Shown piece after piece: positions 52,047-61,115 of a stretch of 64,000 bases of DNA; position 1 is the stretch's first letter, and every line of letters starts with the position of its first letter. Origin of the DNA: an uncultured Duncaniella sp. GTDB taxonomy: Bacteria > Bacteroidota > Bacteroidia > Bacteroidales > Muribaculaceae. Position numbers and translations under genes: made by a program. Location: positions 62,001-126,000 of the forward strand of contig CAJTMJ010000002.1 of NCBI GenBank assembly GCA_910577335.1. The letters run 5' to 3'. The notes under the pieces are model-generated. The model had not been told where the DNA came from. It was given only the letters and a program-made list of their open reading frames with translations, and did not search any database.

Positions 52047-53033
52047 CTATGGAATAGTACGCAATACAGTGTATCGCAACAAAACAATAAGACCAAACAG
52101 ACTGAGAGCTGCAATAGCCCATGGGAGATAATCATCCTCTGTGCTTGTGAAATTCCTGAGGTCCATCTTTGTCTTTTCAAGGCGGTCGATTTCCGCAAAA
52201 ATTTCTTTAAGCACATTATTACCGGTAGCCCTAAAATATTTTCCTCCGGTAGTCTCCGCTATGGTACGCAATGTAACTTCATCGATCACCACAGGAAGAT
52301 TGACATATTCAATACGTCCAAACATGTTTTCCTGAGGGTAGGGTGCGGTTCCGTTGGTACCAATACCGATAGTATAAACCTTTATACCAAGTTGTTTTGC
52401 AATTTCGGCAGCAGTTATAGGTGCTACATTACCTGTATTGTTCGAGCCGTCGGTAAGGAGAATTATACTTTTAGACTTGGCTTTACCTTCTTTAATTCTA
52501 TTAATAGATGTCGCAAGACCATCACCTATAGCCGTACCGTCTTGAAGCATCCCCATTTTGATGTCGTTGATATAATTTGCTATCATGGAGCGGTCGGTTG
52601 TCATAGGGATGGCAGTAAAACTTTCGGCTGCGAATATCACGACTCCGATGTTATCGCCGTCTCGTCCGGCAACAAATTTTGACGCAACGTCTTTTGCCGC
52701 CTCAAAACGGTCGGGCTTGAAGTCTCTCGCAAGCATACTGGTGGAGATATCCATCGCCAAAACGATATCTGTACCTTCAACCCTTGAGGTATTCCATGAA
52801 TCACGAGTCTGCGGACGTGCCAAAATGACAATCACGCAACCTATCACGGCAAGCTGAAGAATAAAGAGCAGGTGAAGCAAATATGACTTGAACGAGCGAG
52901 GAGTCTTGGCAAAAGGCGCCAGCGTTGACATCCCGAGTGCGGGGTGCAACGAACGTCTCTTATAGATATACCATGCGATTAGCGGTATATATAGAAGAAA
53001 TAGCCAGAGATATCCGGGATGTGCCAGTAACAT
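52047..53033 (-). CDS. batA: BatA: VWA-domain membrane protein
   Basis: A 328-residue BatA: two N-terminal transmembrane helices (about 5-22 and 56-76), a VWA domain (about 88-270) with a MIDAS of MDISTSMLARD, GTAIGDGLATS and ILLTDGSNNTG, and a C-terminal transmembrane helix (about 303-325). It is 8 bases after the upstream membrane gene and 11 before batB. Such MoxR-linked VWA proteins are thought to act as metal-dependent chaperone or assembly factors. Confidence 0.9.
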   Translation of the reverse strand: MLLAHPGYLWLFLLYIPLIAWYIYKRRSLHPALGMSTLAPFAKTPRSFKSYLLHLLFILQLAVIGCVIVILARPQTRDSWNTSRVEGTDIVLAMDISTSMLARDFKPDRFEAAKDVASKFVAGRDGDNIGVVIFAAESFTAIPMTTDRSMIANYINDIKMGMLQDGTAIGDGLATSINRIKEGKAKSKSIILLTDGSNNTGNVAPITAAEIAKQLGIKVYTIGIGTNGTAPYPQENMFGRIEYVNLPVVIDEVTLRTIAETTGGKYFRATGNNVLKEIFAEIDRLEKTKMDLRNFTSTEDDYLPWAIAALSLFGLIVLLRYTVLRTIP

Positions 53034-53041
53034 TTCGTATG

Positions 53042-54055
53042 TTATTTTTTATTAGTTTCAGTTTTGTTTCCCTCAGTGGTTTCCTTCTCGGATTCAGATT
53101 CTGATTCCGGCTCCGGTTCCGGCTGGGGTTTAGTATCCTCTATAAATTGCATTGCAGAATTGAATGCTCTAACATTATCGTCAGGAAGAGGTCGAACCTT
53201 TGCGAATTTAACAAAGTCTGCGATTTCAAGGACCTGTTCCATGTGTCGCTTTGACAGTCTGGTCTCCTCATTTGACTGAAGAGTATTACGGATCTGTGTG
53301 GAGGTCATCTCCATAGCATTTATGCCAAATCTGCCCTGAAGATATATACGGAGTATATCTGTAAGCCTTGTATAGAAATCTCTTTCTCTCCCTTGCTCAC
53401 AAAGTTTTTCACTTCGCAGCTGATTAAGCTCCTGAAGAGCTTTTTCATAAGGTGGCACCGGTTTCGGTTGCGCAAAAGCAAACGGAGTTTTCTTCTTTGT
53501 GACAAAATATATGACGTATGCAGCAATACCAAGAACAACAATTATTGCCAGAATCCATAGTCCATAATCAACTACGAAATCGGGCAGATAATCTATAAAG
53601 CTTCTGTCAATATCAGCGACATCCGCATAGTCATGTATTGTCTGCAAGGTATCGATGCTTACCGGCAACACCTTAAGCACCGGCTGATTCGAGGAAATTG
53701 TTTCACCGCCTTCAACATATTTGATTGGATTAAGACGATACATTCCGGAATCGAACGATTGTAACAATATATCGAGTTTGATTTCCTGTCTGCCGCTACC
53801 TAAATCGGAGGTGTCAGCATCAAGGATTCTAAGAACTTCCACTTTATCACATACTGAATCCTTAGGGATAAGCAGTTGCCCCGAAGTGGAGGCATCATTG
53901 ACCAATTCGACATGAAGAGGTGTTGTCTTACCCATCAACAGGTATGCGGAATCAAGACTTACCTTGATCGAGGGAGCACTGGCTATCGCTGAATTTATAC
54001 CGATAAATGCAAACCCAACGACCAAAAGTATTTTGATATGTTTTAAAATTTTCAT
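53042..54055 (-). CDS. Single-pass membrane protein of the Bat operon
   Basis: A 337-residue protein of the type that sits between the DUF58 gene and batA in Bacteroidetes: signal peptide (about 1-26), a periplasmic beta-rich domain (about 27-150), one transmembrane helix (about 168-188), a cytoplasmic helical domain (about 200-305, with REDFYTRLTDILRIYLQGRFGI-like ERDFYTRLTDILRIYLQ), and a Pro/Glu/Ser/Lys tail (about 308-337). No catalytic motif is seen. Its role within the MoxR-Bat complex is unknown. Confidence 0.7.
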   Translation of the reverse strand: MKILKHIKILLVVGFAFIGINSAIASAPSIKVSLDSAYLLMGKTTPLHVELVNDASTSGQLLIPKDSVCDKVEVLRILDADTSDLGSGRQEIKLDILLQSFDSGMYRLNPIKYVEGGETISSNQPVLKVLPVSIDTLQTIHDYADVADIDRSFIDYLPDFVVDYGLWILAIIVVLGIAAYVIYFVTKKKTPFAFAQPKPVPPYEKALQELNQLRSEKLCEQGRERDFYTRLTDILRIYLQGRFGINAMEMTSTQIRNTLQSNEETRLSKRHMEQVLEIADFVKFAKVRPLPDDNVRAFNSAMQFIEDTKPQPEPEPESESESEKETTEGNKTETNKK

Positions 54056-54094
54056 TCTATGTATATAATAGTCTCAATACATCAATTTAAACAA

Positions 54095-54970
54095 TCACCG
54101 GACTCCTCGGTTCTTAAACAATCCCATTAGTGAACGCACAAAATCTTCATCGGTAGCTATTGAAGTGTGATCGATACGGCATTTATTCAATATTGCCATC
54201 ATGGCTTGCTGCCTTTCATACCACCATTTGCTATATATTTGCCGGATTTTTTTTGAAGAAGTGTTTACCCAGCGAGTAGTGTTTGTTTCTAAATCAGACA
54301 TTTGCATCAATCCGATGTCAGGCAAAGATGTGTCACGCTTATCATAAACCTGAATAGCTATTATATCATGTTTATTACAAGCTATCTGAAGCTGTTTGGA
54401 ATAATCGTGAGTGTCTATGAAATCGGATATTAGGAATGTGGTGCAACGCTTTTTCAACGCATCAGTGAAATATCTCAATGCCACGCCTATATCTGTGCCG
54501 AAACTTTCAGGGGTAAAATCAATCAGCTCTCTGATGATAAGCAGAATATGCTTTTTGCCTTTCTTCGGAGGAATGAATTTTTCAATTTTGTCCGAGAAAA
54601 ATATAACACCGATCTTATCATTGTTAGTGATAGCAGAGTAGGCAAGAGTAGCCGCTATTTCAGCAATCATTTCACGCTTTTCTTCACCTATAGCTCCAAA
54701 GAGACGGCTCTTTGACACATCGACCAATAACATCACCGTCAATTCACGCTCCTCCTCATACACTTTCACGTATGGATGGTTGTGACGAGCTGTGACATTC
54801 CAATCGATGTCCCTGACATCATCCCCGTATTGGTATTCTCTCACTTCTGAAAAAGTCATACCACGCCCTTTAAACGCCGTGTGGTACTCTCCGGCAAATA
54901 TATTTTGGGAAAGCCCGCGGGTTTTTATGTCAATCTTTCGTACTTTTTTTAATAGTTCGTTAGCTTCCAT
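54095..54970 (-). CDS. DUF58 domain-containing protein
   Basis: A 291-residue cytoplasmic protein. The diagnostic DUF58 block is GDDVRDIDWNVTARHNHPYV (about residues 49-68), followed by a VWA-like domain with LLVDVSKSRLFG, whose MIDAS is reduced. Such proteins are linked to MoxR ATPases and VWA proteins and are thought to deliver or position the AAA+ partner. It is 40 bases before the next Bat gene and 72 bases after moxR. Confidence 0.9.
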   Translation of the reverse strand: MEANELLKKVRKIDIKTRGLSQNIFAGEYHTAFKGRGMTFSEVREYQYGDDVRDIDWNVTARHNHPYVKVYEEERELTVMLLVDVSKSRLFGAIGEEKREMIAEIAATLAYSAITNNDKIGVIFFSDKIEKFIPPKKGKKHILLIIRELIDFTPESFGTDIGVALRYFTDALKKRCTTFLISDFIDTHDYSKQLQIACNKHDIIAIQVYDKRDTSLPDIGLMQMSDLETNTTRWVNTSSKKIRQIYSKWWYERQQAMMAILNKCRIDHTSIATDEDFVRSLMGLFKNRGVR

Positions 54971-55042
54971 TAGGAACGGTAAAATAATTCAATTGGATAA
55001 TTTAGAGAGAATATTGCACATACAAGCGAGTATGGATATTTA

Positions 55043-56038
55043 TTAGGGCACTTCAACCTTATCAAGGATTTCAGATATGACTTCATCCTGAGTAATATTG
55101 TTAGCCTCGGCTTCGTATGTGAGACCGATACGGTGACGGAGCACATCATGGCAAACGGCACGAACATCCTCGGGAATCACATATCCGCGTCCACGCAGGA
55201 ATGCATACGCTCTTGAAGCACGGGCAAGACCTATTGAAGCACGGGGAGATGCGCCAAAACCGATCATTCCGGCAAGGTCTTTCAGATTGTAATCAGCCGG
55301 ATTACGTGTTGCAAAAACAATATCAACGATATATCTTTCGATCTTCTCGTCAAGATATATCTTCTCAACTATTTTCTGAACCTCTATAATTTCTTCTGGA
55401 CGAAGCAACGGACGTACCTCTTTCTTTTCACCATTAATGTTCTGGCGAATAATCTGCTTTTCTTCATCCTTGGAGGGATAGCCGATAATGACCTTGAGAA
55501 GGAAACGGTCAACCTGAGCCTCAGGAAGAGGATAAGTACCTTCCTGCTCAATAGGGTTCTGTGTTGCCATTACGAGGAACGGTTCGTCAAGCTTAAAAGT
55601 ATGATCACCGATAGTAACCTGTCGTTCCTGCATAGCTTCAAGCAAAGCACTCTGTACTTTGGCTGGAGCACGGTTAATTTCATCTGCAAGAACGAAGTTG
55701 GCGAATATAGGACCACGCTTAATCTGGAACTGTTCTTTCTGAACGCTATATATCATAGTACCGATCACATCGGCAGGGAGGAGGTCAGGTGTAAACTGAA
55801 TACGGCTATATTTCGCATCGATAATCTGCGCAAGAGTTTTAATTGCCAAAGTTTTTGCCAAACCGGGAACACCTTCAAGTAGCACGTGCCCATTGGAAAG
55901 GAGGGCAATAAGAAGAGAATCTATAAGATGTTTTTGACCAACGATGGTCTGATCCATGCCTCTTGTCACAAGATTTACAAAATCATTCTTGCTTGCAACG
56001 AGGTCGTTGAGTTCTCTGATATTAACTGATTCGCTCAT
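55043..56038 (-). CDS. MoxR-family AAA+ ATPase
   Basis: A 331-residue AAA+ protein. Walker A is LEGVPGLAKT (about residues 54-63), Walker B is VLADEINRAP (about 117-126), sensor 1 is ATQNPIEQEGTYPLPEAQVDRF (in two parts, about 158-179), and a lid domain follows (about 225-320). MoxR ATPases act with VWA-domain partners as metal-insertion or assembly chaperones. It is the first gene of the moxR - DUF58 - membrane protein - batA-B-C-D-E operon and has its own -7 box. Confidence 0.93.
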   Translation of the reverse strand: MSESVNIRELNDLVASKNDFVNLVTRGMDQTIVGQKHLIDSLLIALLSNGHVLLEGVPGLAKTLAIKTLAQIIDAKYSRIQFTPDLLPADVIGTMIYSVQKEQFQIKRGPIFANFVLADEINRAPAKVQSALLEAMQERQVTIGDHTFKLDEPFLVMATQNPIEQEGTYPLPEAQVDRFLLKVIIGYPSKDEEKQIIRQNINGEKKEVRPLLRPEEIIEVQKIVEKIYLDEKIERYIVDIVFATRNPADYNLKDLAGMIGFGASPRASIGLARASRAYAFLRGRGYVIPEDVRAVCHDVLRHRIGLTYEAEANNITQDEVISEILDKVEVP

Positions 56039-56103
56039 AGTCTCAGTAAAAATATTATTATTGATATGTTATTTCTAAACAGATTTTGCGTTAAAACGGA
56101 ATA

Positions 56104-56111
56104 CAAAATTA
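56104..56111 (-). promoter_or_regulatory. -7 box of the moxR-bat operon
   Basis: Minus-strand TAATTTTG, 65 bases before the moxR ATG. No TTTG is found 19 bases upstream. The rest of the 244-base gap holds the terminator of the HU-LysM gene. Confidence 0.5.
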
Positions 56112-56205
56112 TAAATAACAACAAATAAAGTGTGAATAAAGTGTGTTAATTTTAGCTATTTTTCCTTTAACATTGAGAAATTTTAACCAATAGTCTCTTA
56201 ATTGA

Positions 56206-56261
56206 AAAAGTTCCTTTAGGAATCGATTACATAAATCATATCGATTGCTAAAGGAACTTTT
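56206..56261 (-). terminator. Terminator of the HU operon
   Basis: A long inverted repeat downstream of the HU-LysM gene: 14 pairs (56206-56219 with 56248-56261), a small mismatch, then ATCGAT/ATCGAT, 12-base loop, with T-rich ends. Confidence 0.85.
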
Positions 56262-56282
56262 ATAGGCTTATGGTAGATATTC

Positions 56283-57629
56283 TTATTTATACTTTGAAAG
56301 TATTTCACCGGCTTTGCTTCTCGCTTTTTTCAAACTTTCACTACTTGAAGCATTAATGCCGTACTTCTCGGGAGAAGGTATGACTAAGACATCACCGGGC
56401 TGCATCTTGTTAGGATTTCCAATTTTTGATTTGTTTTCCTCATAAATATACACCCAGAAATCCTTTGAGCCATAATACTTTTTTGACATATCATGGATCA
56501 AATATCCTCGACGTACTGTATCACGTCGTTCCACCGGAGCCGGATTTGCAGCCACAGGAGCTACTTCTGGAGTGGGTTCTTGTTTATTAACCTCTTCCAC
56601 GGGCTGAGTAGACTCTTTAGCTTCTTCTGTAATGGAATCTGTCGGAACAACAGGCTCGTCAGGAATTTCAGCAGCTATGACTTCGGTATTTTCAATTTCC
56701 GAGGGCTCAACAGTTCGTCCATACGGGAATAGGTAATCTATAGCGAGATAAACCGCACATGCGCCAAGAGCCAATCCCACTAAAAGTCCCACAAGGAAAC
56801 CCCATCCGAAATTGCCATTACCGGATTCGCCGTCAGAAGTGACATGCTCTACATATTCTTCCGGCTCTTCCTCCAATATAGCTGCCTTCGAGGGCATTTT
56901 AGGTTCGGGCGCTTTGGCTGAATGTTCTTCTTCCACTATTGTAGACTTTGAGTATATCGGTGGCTCGGGGACGGCAGGGCGCTCTTCTTCCATAGATTGC
57001 TCTTCGACAAATGCAACCTTTGGCGCAGGCTCTGTTTCCATAACCTGCTCCTCGACGTTTGTCTCTGCTATACAAGAGTTGACTTCGATTTCGGCTTGTA
57101 TTTTTTTCTCTTCCTCATGAATTTCTGGAACCGATGTTTCTGCATCAGGCTCCTGATCAAATTCTATTTCCTGAACAGGTTCTACTTGTAAAGCGGGTTC
57201 AGATTCATTTTGATCAGATTCTGTTTTATCCGTATTAATTACAGTTTCTTCGGACAGATGTTCGACTTCAGGAACTTCGACCTTTGGCAATTGCATATCC
57301 TCAACTTGGGGACGCTCCTCAGCATCAAACTCGGAAAGCATTTCTGCAGTAACATCTACATTAAGCTCTACAGGCTCAAATGAAGCAAATGGTGCATTTA
57401 GCGTATCGGAGATATCTTTATCAGGGATAAACTCTACAACACGTTCATTGCCGGCGCCAACAGTGGCAAATGATCCAAGTCCTTTTATTCTAACAGTTTC
57501 TCCGTCAACAATTAACTCACCCAGCAAATCAAAGAAGTTTTTTATAAAAACTTCAGCACTCTCATCGCTTATGGAATTAACGGCAGAAAGCCGCTTGGCT
57601 AACTCATGGAAAGGTATCTTTTGGTTCAT
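56283..57629 (-). CDS. HU-type DNA-binding domain - transmembrane - LysM protein
   Basis: A 448-residue protein with an unusual plan. Residues 1-95 form a HU/IHF-like domain (GETVRIKGLGSFATV is the beta-turn region). Residues about 100-270 are a strongly acidic, Pro/Glu-rich linker. A single transmembrane helix lies at about 274-299 (GWGFLVGLLVGLALGACAVY). After a second acidic/Pro linker (300-365), residues about 370-420 resemble a LysM domain (SKKYYGSKDFWVYIYEENK, then MQPGDVLVIP). The N-in topology puts HU in the cytoplasm and LysM in the periplasm, where it could bind peptidoglycan. It overlaps the small HU gene by 4 bases. Function not proven. Confidence 0.82.
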   Translation of the reverse strand: MNQKIPFHELAKRLSAVNSISDESAEVFIKNFFDLLGELIVDGETVRIKGLGSFATVGAGNERVVEFIPDKDISDTLNAPFASFEPVELNVDVTAEMLSEFDAEERPQVEDMQLPKVEVPEVEHLSEETVINTDKTESDQNESEPALQVEPVQEIEFDQEPDAETSVPEIHEEEKKIQAEIEVNSCIAETNVEEQVMETEPAPKVAFVEEQSMEEERPAVPEPPIYSKSTIVEEEHSAKAPEPKMPSKAAILEEEPEEYVEHVTSDGESGNGNFGWGFLVGLLVGLALGACAVYLAIDYLFPYGRTVEPSEIENTEVIAAEIPDEPVVPTDSITEEAKESTQPVEEVNKQEPTPEVAPVAANPAPVERRDTVRRGYLIHDMSKKYYGSKDFWVYIYEENKSKIGNPNKMQPGDVLVIPSPEKYGINASSSESLKKARSKAGEILSKYK

Positions 57630-57901
57630 TTTACCAATTTTTTACGTAACACAATACTCGGTTGAAATTCCATTGTTATTGACGGGGGCAATAACGTCCG
57701 TTTCCCGGTAGCTTCGTCTACCACAATTTCCTCATCCTTTTTTAATGATTTAAATGTGCCGAAGCCGGGGATTGCCACTGAATCAAGATCGTTGCCCACT
57801 TCCTTGAACAATGTGCAGATGCCTTCAATCAAGGTGCCTACCTCTGAAGGTTCCCTATTTAATCTCTTGGCGAGACGCGTTGTAAAAGTCTTATTGTCCA
57901 T
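57626..57901 (-). CDS. HU-family DNA-binding protein
   Basis: A 91-residue HU/IHF-like protein with the usual helical N terminus (TFTTRLAKRLNREPSEVGTLIEGI), the VAIPGFGTFKSLKKDEEIV beta-turn and an arm ending ITMEFQPSIVLRKKLV. HU proteins bend DNA as dimers. It ends with ATGA-type overlap (4 bases) into the HU-TM-LysM gene, which suggests coupled production and perhaps heterodimerisation of the two HU domains. Confidence 0.88.
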   Translation of the reverse strand: MDNKTFTTRLAKRLNREPSEVGTLIEGICTLFKEVGNDLDSVAIPGFGTFKSLKKDEEIVVDEATGKRTLLPPSITMEFQPSIVLRKKLVK

Positions 57902-57950
57902 TTATATTGTAAAAAGTAAATTCTATACGCAGAGGAGTCTTATTTCTATA

Positions 57951-58006
57951 AAAAGCTCCCTCTCTGTAAATTGAGGTTGTTACTACCTCTATTATAGCAA
58001 GGGAGC
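57951..58006 (-). terminator. Terminator of proS
   Basis: GCTCCCT (57955-57961) pairs with AGGGAGC (58000-58006), enclosing an inner GAGGT/ACCTC hairpin, and the minus strand then runs into TTTTTAT. A second small hairpin (TTACGG/CCGTAA) lies nearer the stop codon. Confidence 0.75.
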
Positions 58007-58052
58007 ATTATATTATACAATTACGGCAATTTACCGTAAGCAGACAGCAAAA

Positions 58053-59534
58053 TCAATAGTTGCGGGCAAAAATAACTCGCTGAGCAGAAGGTTTACCTGT
58101 TACCATACATACACCCGGAGTCTTGTCGCCTTCAAGAGGTATGCAACGGATTGTTGCCTTTGTCTCGTCCTTGATTTTCTCTTCTGTTTCAGTAGTGCCA
58201 TCCCAATGAGCGAGGATGAAGCCGCCCTTTTCAATCTCTACTTTGAATTCCTCGTAAGTGTCAACAGTGCGAGTCATGGATTCACGTAAAGCGAGGGCTT
58301 TATTATATATGTTGGTTTGGATTTCTTCAAGCAATCCTTGCACATATTTGGCAATACCTTCAAGGGGTGCGAAATGCTTCTCAAGAGTGTCACGGCGCAT
58401 CACTTCTACTGTGCCGTTTTCCAAATCACGGGCGCCTATAGCAAGACGCACGGGCACACCCTTCAGTTCATAATCAGCAAACTTAAATCCGGGACGCTTA
58501 TTGTCAGCATCATCGTATTTAACGCTTATGCCTAATGACTTCAATTCGTTGACGATTGGTTCGACTACAGATGAAATCTGGGCAAGCTGCTCGGCATTCT
58601 TATGAATCGGGATAATGACAACCTGAATAGGAGCCAAATGCGGAGGAAGCACGAGTCCGTTGTCATCGGAATGGGTCATAATCAATGCGCCCATCAGACG
58701 AGTTGAAACGCCCCATGAGTTAGCCCATACATATTCAGGCTTATTCTCTTTATTGACGAATGTAACGTCAAATGCTTTAGCAAAGTTTTGACCGAGGTTA
58801 TGTGATGTACCTGATTGCAATGCCTTACCATCCTGCATCATAGCTTCGATAGTATATGTGTTAAGGGCACCGGCAAAGCGCTCGTTAGCACTCTTAACGC
58901 CCTTGATAACAGGCATTGCCATATACTTCTCAGCGAAATCGGCATAAAGATTTATCATCTGTACTGTACGGGCTTCCGATTCCTCAGCTGTGGCATGTGC
59001 GCAGTGACCTTCCTGCCAAAGGAACTCGGCAGTACGAAGGAACATGCGGGTACGCATCTCCCAACGCATTACATTTGCCCACTGGTTGCAGAGAATGGGT
59101 AGGTCACGATAACTGTGAATCCAATTTTTATATGTGCCCCAAATTATAGTTTCAGAGGTAGGACGTACAATCAACTCTTCCTCTAATCTGGCATCAGGGT
59201 CAACAATGACACCGTTTCCATTCGGATCATTCCTAAGACGATAATGTGTCACCACGGCACATTCCTTTGCAAAGCCTTCAACATGCTCAGCTTCTCTGCA
59301 AAGATATGATTTTGGAATTAGCAACGGGAAATATGCATTCTGCACGCCGGTCTCCTTGAACATACGGTCAAGTGTCTGCTGCATTTTCTCCCATATAGCA
59401 TAGCCATAAGGCTTGATAACCATACAACCTCTTACTGCAGACTGTTCTGCCAAATCTGCTTTTACTACTAACTCATTATACCACTGCGAATAATTATCGC
59501 TGCGTTTGGTAAGATCCTTAAGTTCTTTTGCCAT
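58053..59534 (-). CDS. proS: Proline--tRNA ligase (archaeal/eukaryotic-type)
   Basis: A 493-residue class II aminoacyl-tRNA synthetase of the type without the long editing insertion found in E. coli ProRS. The opening RSDNYSQWYNELVVKADLAE, PLLIPKSYL, RPTSETI (motif 2 region), RTAEFLWQEGHCAHAT and a C-terminal zinc-binding-like domain ending VIFARNY are characteristic. It charges tRNA-Pro. It is monocistronic or first in its transcript, with its own -7 box and terminator. Confidence 0.95.
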   Translation of the reverse strand: MAKELKDLTKRSDNYSQWYNELVVKADLAEQSAVRGCMVIKPYGYAIWEKMQQTLDRMFKETGVQNAYFPLLIPKSYLCREAEHVEGFAKECAVVTHYRLRNDPNGNGVIVDPDARLEEELIVRPTSETIIWGTYKNWIHSYRDLPILCNQWANVMRWEMRTRMFLRTAEFLWQEGHCAHATAEESEARTVQMINLYADFAEKYMAMPVIKGVKSANERFAGALNTYTIEAMMQDGKALQSGTSHNLGQNFAKAFDVTFVNKENKPEYVWANSWGVSTRLMGALIMTHSDDNGLVLPPHLAPIQVVIIPIHKNAEQLAQISSVVEPIVNELKSLGISVKYDDADNKRPGFKFADYELKGVPVRLAIGARDLENGTVEVMRRDTLEKHFAPLEGIAKYVQGLLEEIQTNIYNKALALRESMTRTVDTYEEFKVEIEKGGFILAHWDGTTETEEKIKDETKATIRCIPLEGDKTPGVCMVTGKPSAQRVIFARNY

Positions 59535-59572
59535 TGTAATTGTTACTACATTTACTTTTTAGTAATATAGTG

Positions 59573-59580
59573 CAAAATTA
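59573..59580 (-). promoter_or_regulatory. -7 box of proS
   Basis: Minus-strand TAATTTTG, 38 bases before the proS ATG, in a run of A/T that also separates it from the OmpA-like gene. Confidence 0.5.
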
Positions 59581-59600
59581 TAAAAAAAATTAAAATGTTC

Positions 59601-60236
59601 CTATTTTAATAACCCTTTATGAGCCAATGTTATCATCTTTGGACCCGGAATAAGGTAAAATTCCACGCGACGGTTTTCAGCCCGACCGTCTCTGGTATCA
59701 TTGGGCACCATCGGTTCTGTATCGCCAAATTCGTATGGGATCACAATCTGATCCTCACTGATATTGTCCAGCAGCCAATCATACAAAGAATTATTGCGTT
59801 CATGCGATAAATACATGTTATAGTTCGGAGAACCTGTATTGTCTGTATGAATAGCATACACCATCTTCATCATTTCAGGGTCACGAAGCAACGATACTAT
59901 CGGTGACAATCTTGCGGGTGCGGAGGGAGCGAGTAATGTGTCATTAGGGAGGAATAATTCGTCCGACGGGATAGTAATCAATATGACTTCATCATCCCTC
60001 ACCATATCAACTGTGTATTTACGAGCCAAATCCTGCGCCAACCGATTCATGTGCGCCTTTATAGATGAATGTTCTTCTTTGCGGACATTAGGCGACATGA
60101 TATTGTCGTTCAGCTCCATATCCATATATAAAGTTTCATCGTAACCTTTATATGGATCCACAAAGTTATCCTTCGACATAGCCGGTGAGGCTACAGCTAA
60201 AACTAACAGCAATAATATTACATATCTAATTTTCAT
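59601..60236 (-). CDS. OmpA-like domain protein (exported)
   Basis: A 211-residue protein with a signal peptide (1-21, ending SPAMS). The second half (about 90-205) is an OmpA/MotB-like peptidoglycan-binding domain: LRDPEMMKMVYAIHTDNTG, then NYNMYLSHERNNSLYDWL and DGRAENRRVEFYLIPG match the usual N-x2-LS-x2-R and NRRVE motifs. It probably binds peptidoglycan in the periplasm. It is the last gene of a run with the small acidic protein and rimM (12- and 14-base gaps). Confidence 0.8.
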   Translation of the reverse strand: MKIRYVILLLLVLAVASPAMSKDNFVDPYKGYDETLYMDMELNDNIMSPNVRKEEHSSIKAHMNRLAQDLARKYTVDMVRDDEVILITIPSDELFLPNDTLLAPSAPARLSPIVSLLRDPEMMKMVYAIHTDNTGSPNYNMYLSHERNNSLYDWLLDNISEDQIVIPYEFGDTEPMVPNDTRDGRAENRRVEFYLIPGPKMITLAHKGLLK

Positions 60237-60247
60237 AACCGTCAGTT

Positions 60248-60556
60248 TTAAATGCCAGCCTCATCAAGAGACTGTTCGTATCTTAATTCTGCCATTACTA
60301 ACGGTTCGACATCTTCCTGTAAAATAGGGGAGGCTTTATCCTTTGAGAGCATCTTCCTCACATATTTTATAAGCGCATCAACATTTATATCTTCATCATC
60401 CGCCTCGTTGTCGATTTCAAGCAGACCTTGGTCGTCATACCAATCCCATATCATATCGACGACATTGAGCAACTCATCATCGTCATATAATTTCGAAGAT
60501 GTCTCTGAGACTGCATCCCGCATATATTTTACAACCTGCTTTTCGTCAAATTCCAT
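60248..60556 (-). CDS. Small acidic protein of unknown function
   Basis: A 102-residue, very acidic, probably helical protein (clusters YDDDELL, DWYDDQG, DNEADDEDIN). No known domain was recognised. It lies between rimM and the OmpA-like gene with short gaps on both sides, so it is a real gene of the same transcript. It could be a cytoplasmic adaptor; nothing in the sequence shows a partner. Confidence 0.6.
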   Translation of the reverse strand: MEFDEKQVVKYMRDAVSETSSKLYDDDELLNVVDMIWDWYDDQGLLEIDNEADDEDINVDALIKYVRKMLSKDKASPILQEDVEPLVMAELRYEQSLDEAGI

Positions 60557-60570
60557 AATAAATCAAGTTT

Positions 60571-61101
60571 TTATTTATTTAACTCAACCACCCCTGAGGG
60601 CAATGCAGTTTCTATTATCTTAGACTCTGTGTCAACTGATGTTATAAATTCATCCACTACAGGAATAAACACTTCTTTACCATCATCCGACGACACAACG
60701 AAAAGGACATTTTGGGTAGCATCGTTTATATCTGTTATGACTCCGATATAGCCTGCATTGTCATCAATAATTTTATACCCTAACAGATCTTCGGCATAAA
60801 AACCGTCCTCAGCATTTTCTTCATTCGGAGCATCCGTCTTAAGTATATAGAAATGCCTGTTCGTAAAATATTGAGCCTTTACTTCGCTATCAACCCCGTC
60901 AAACTTTATGAGGAAAGTGTCTCCGTTTTTAGGACGTGCCGATTCGATGAAGAAAGGCACAAAAATACCATCAACAGGTATGACAATGCACTTTAAATCA
61001 TCAAAATCAATATCAAGGTCCACGGTAGCGGAAATTTCACCTTTTATACCGTGTGGCTTATTAAATTTCCCTGCTTCTATCAGGTCACGTTCTAAAATCA
61101 T
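60571..61101 (-). CDS. rimM: Ribosome maturation factor RimM
   Basis: A 176-residue RimM, which binds ribosomal protein uS19 and helps assemble the 30S head. The N-terminal barrel has GKFNKPHGIKGEISATV (about residues 12-28); the C-terminal PRC-barrel begins with AEDLLGYKIIDDNAGYIG (about 103-120) and includes DEFITSVD. It lies 14 bases from both the DUF4290 gene upstream and the small acidic gene downstream. Confidence 0.93.
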   Translation of the reverse strand: MILERDLIEAGKFNKPHGIKGEISATVDLDIDFDDLKCIVIPVDGIFVPFFIESARPKNGDTFLIKFDGVDSEVKAQYFTNRHFYILKTDAPNEENAEDGFYAEDLLGYKIIDDNAGYIGVITDINDATQNVLFVVSSDDGKEVFIPVVDEFITSVDTESKIIETALPSGVVELNK

Positions 61102-61115
61102 AGTCCAGATATTAG

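Noticed and set aside
52036..52122. A 29-codon N-terminal extension of batB
   Set aside because: It overlaps batA coding sequence; the ATG at 52035 gives the usual BatB N terminus.
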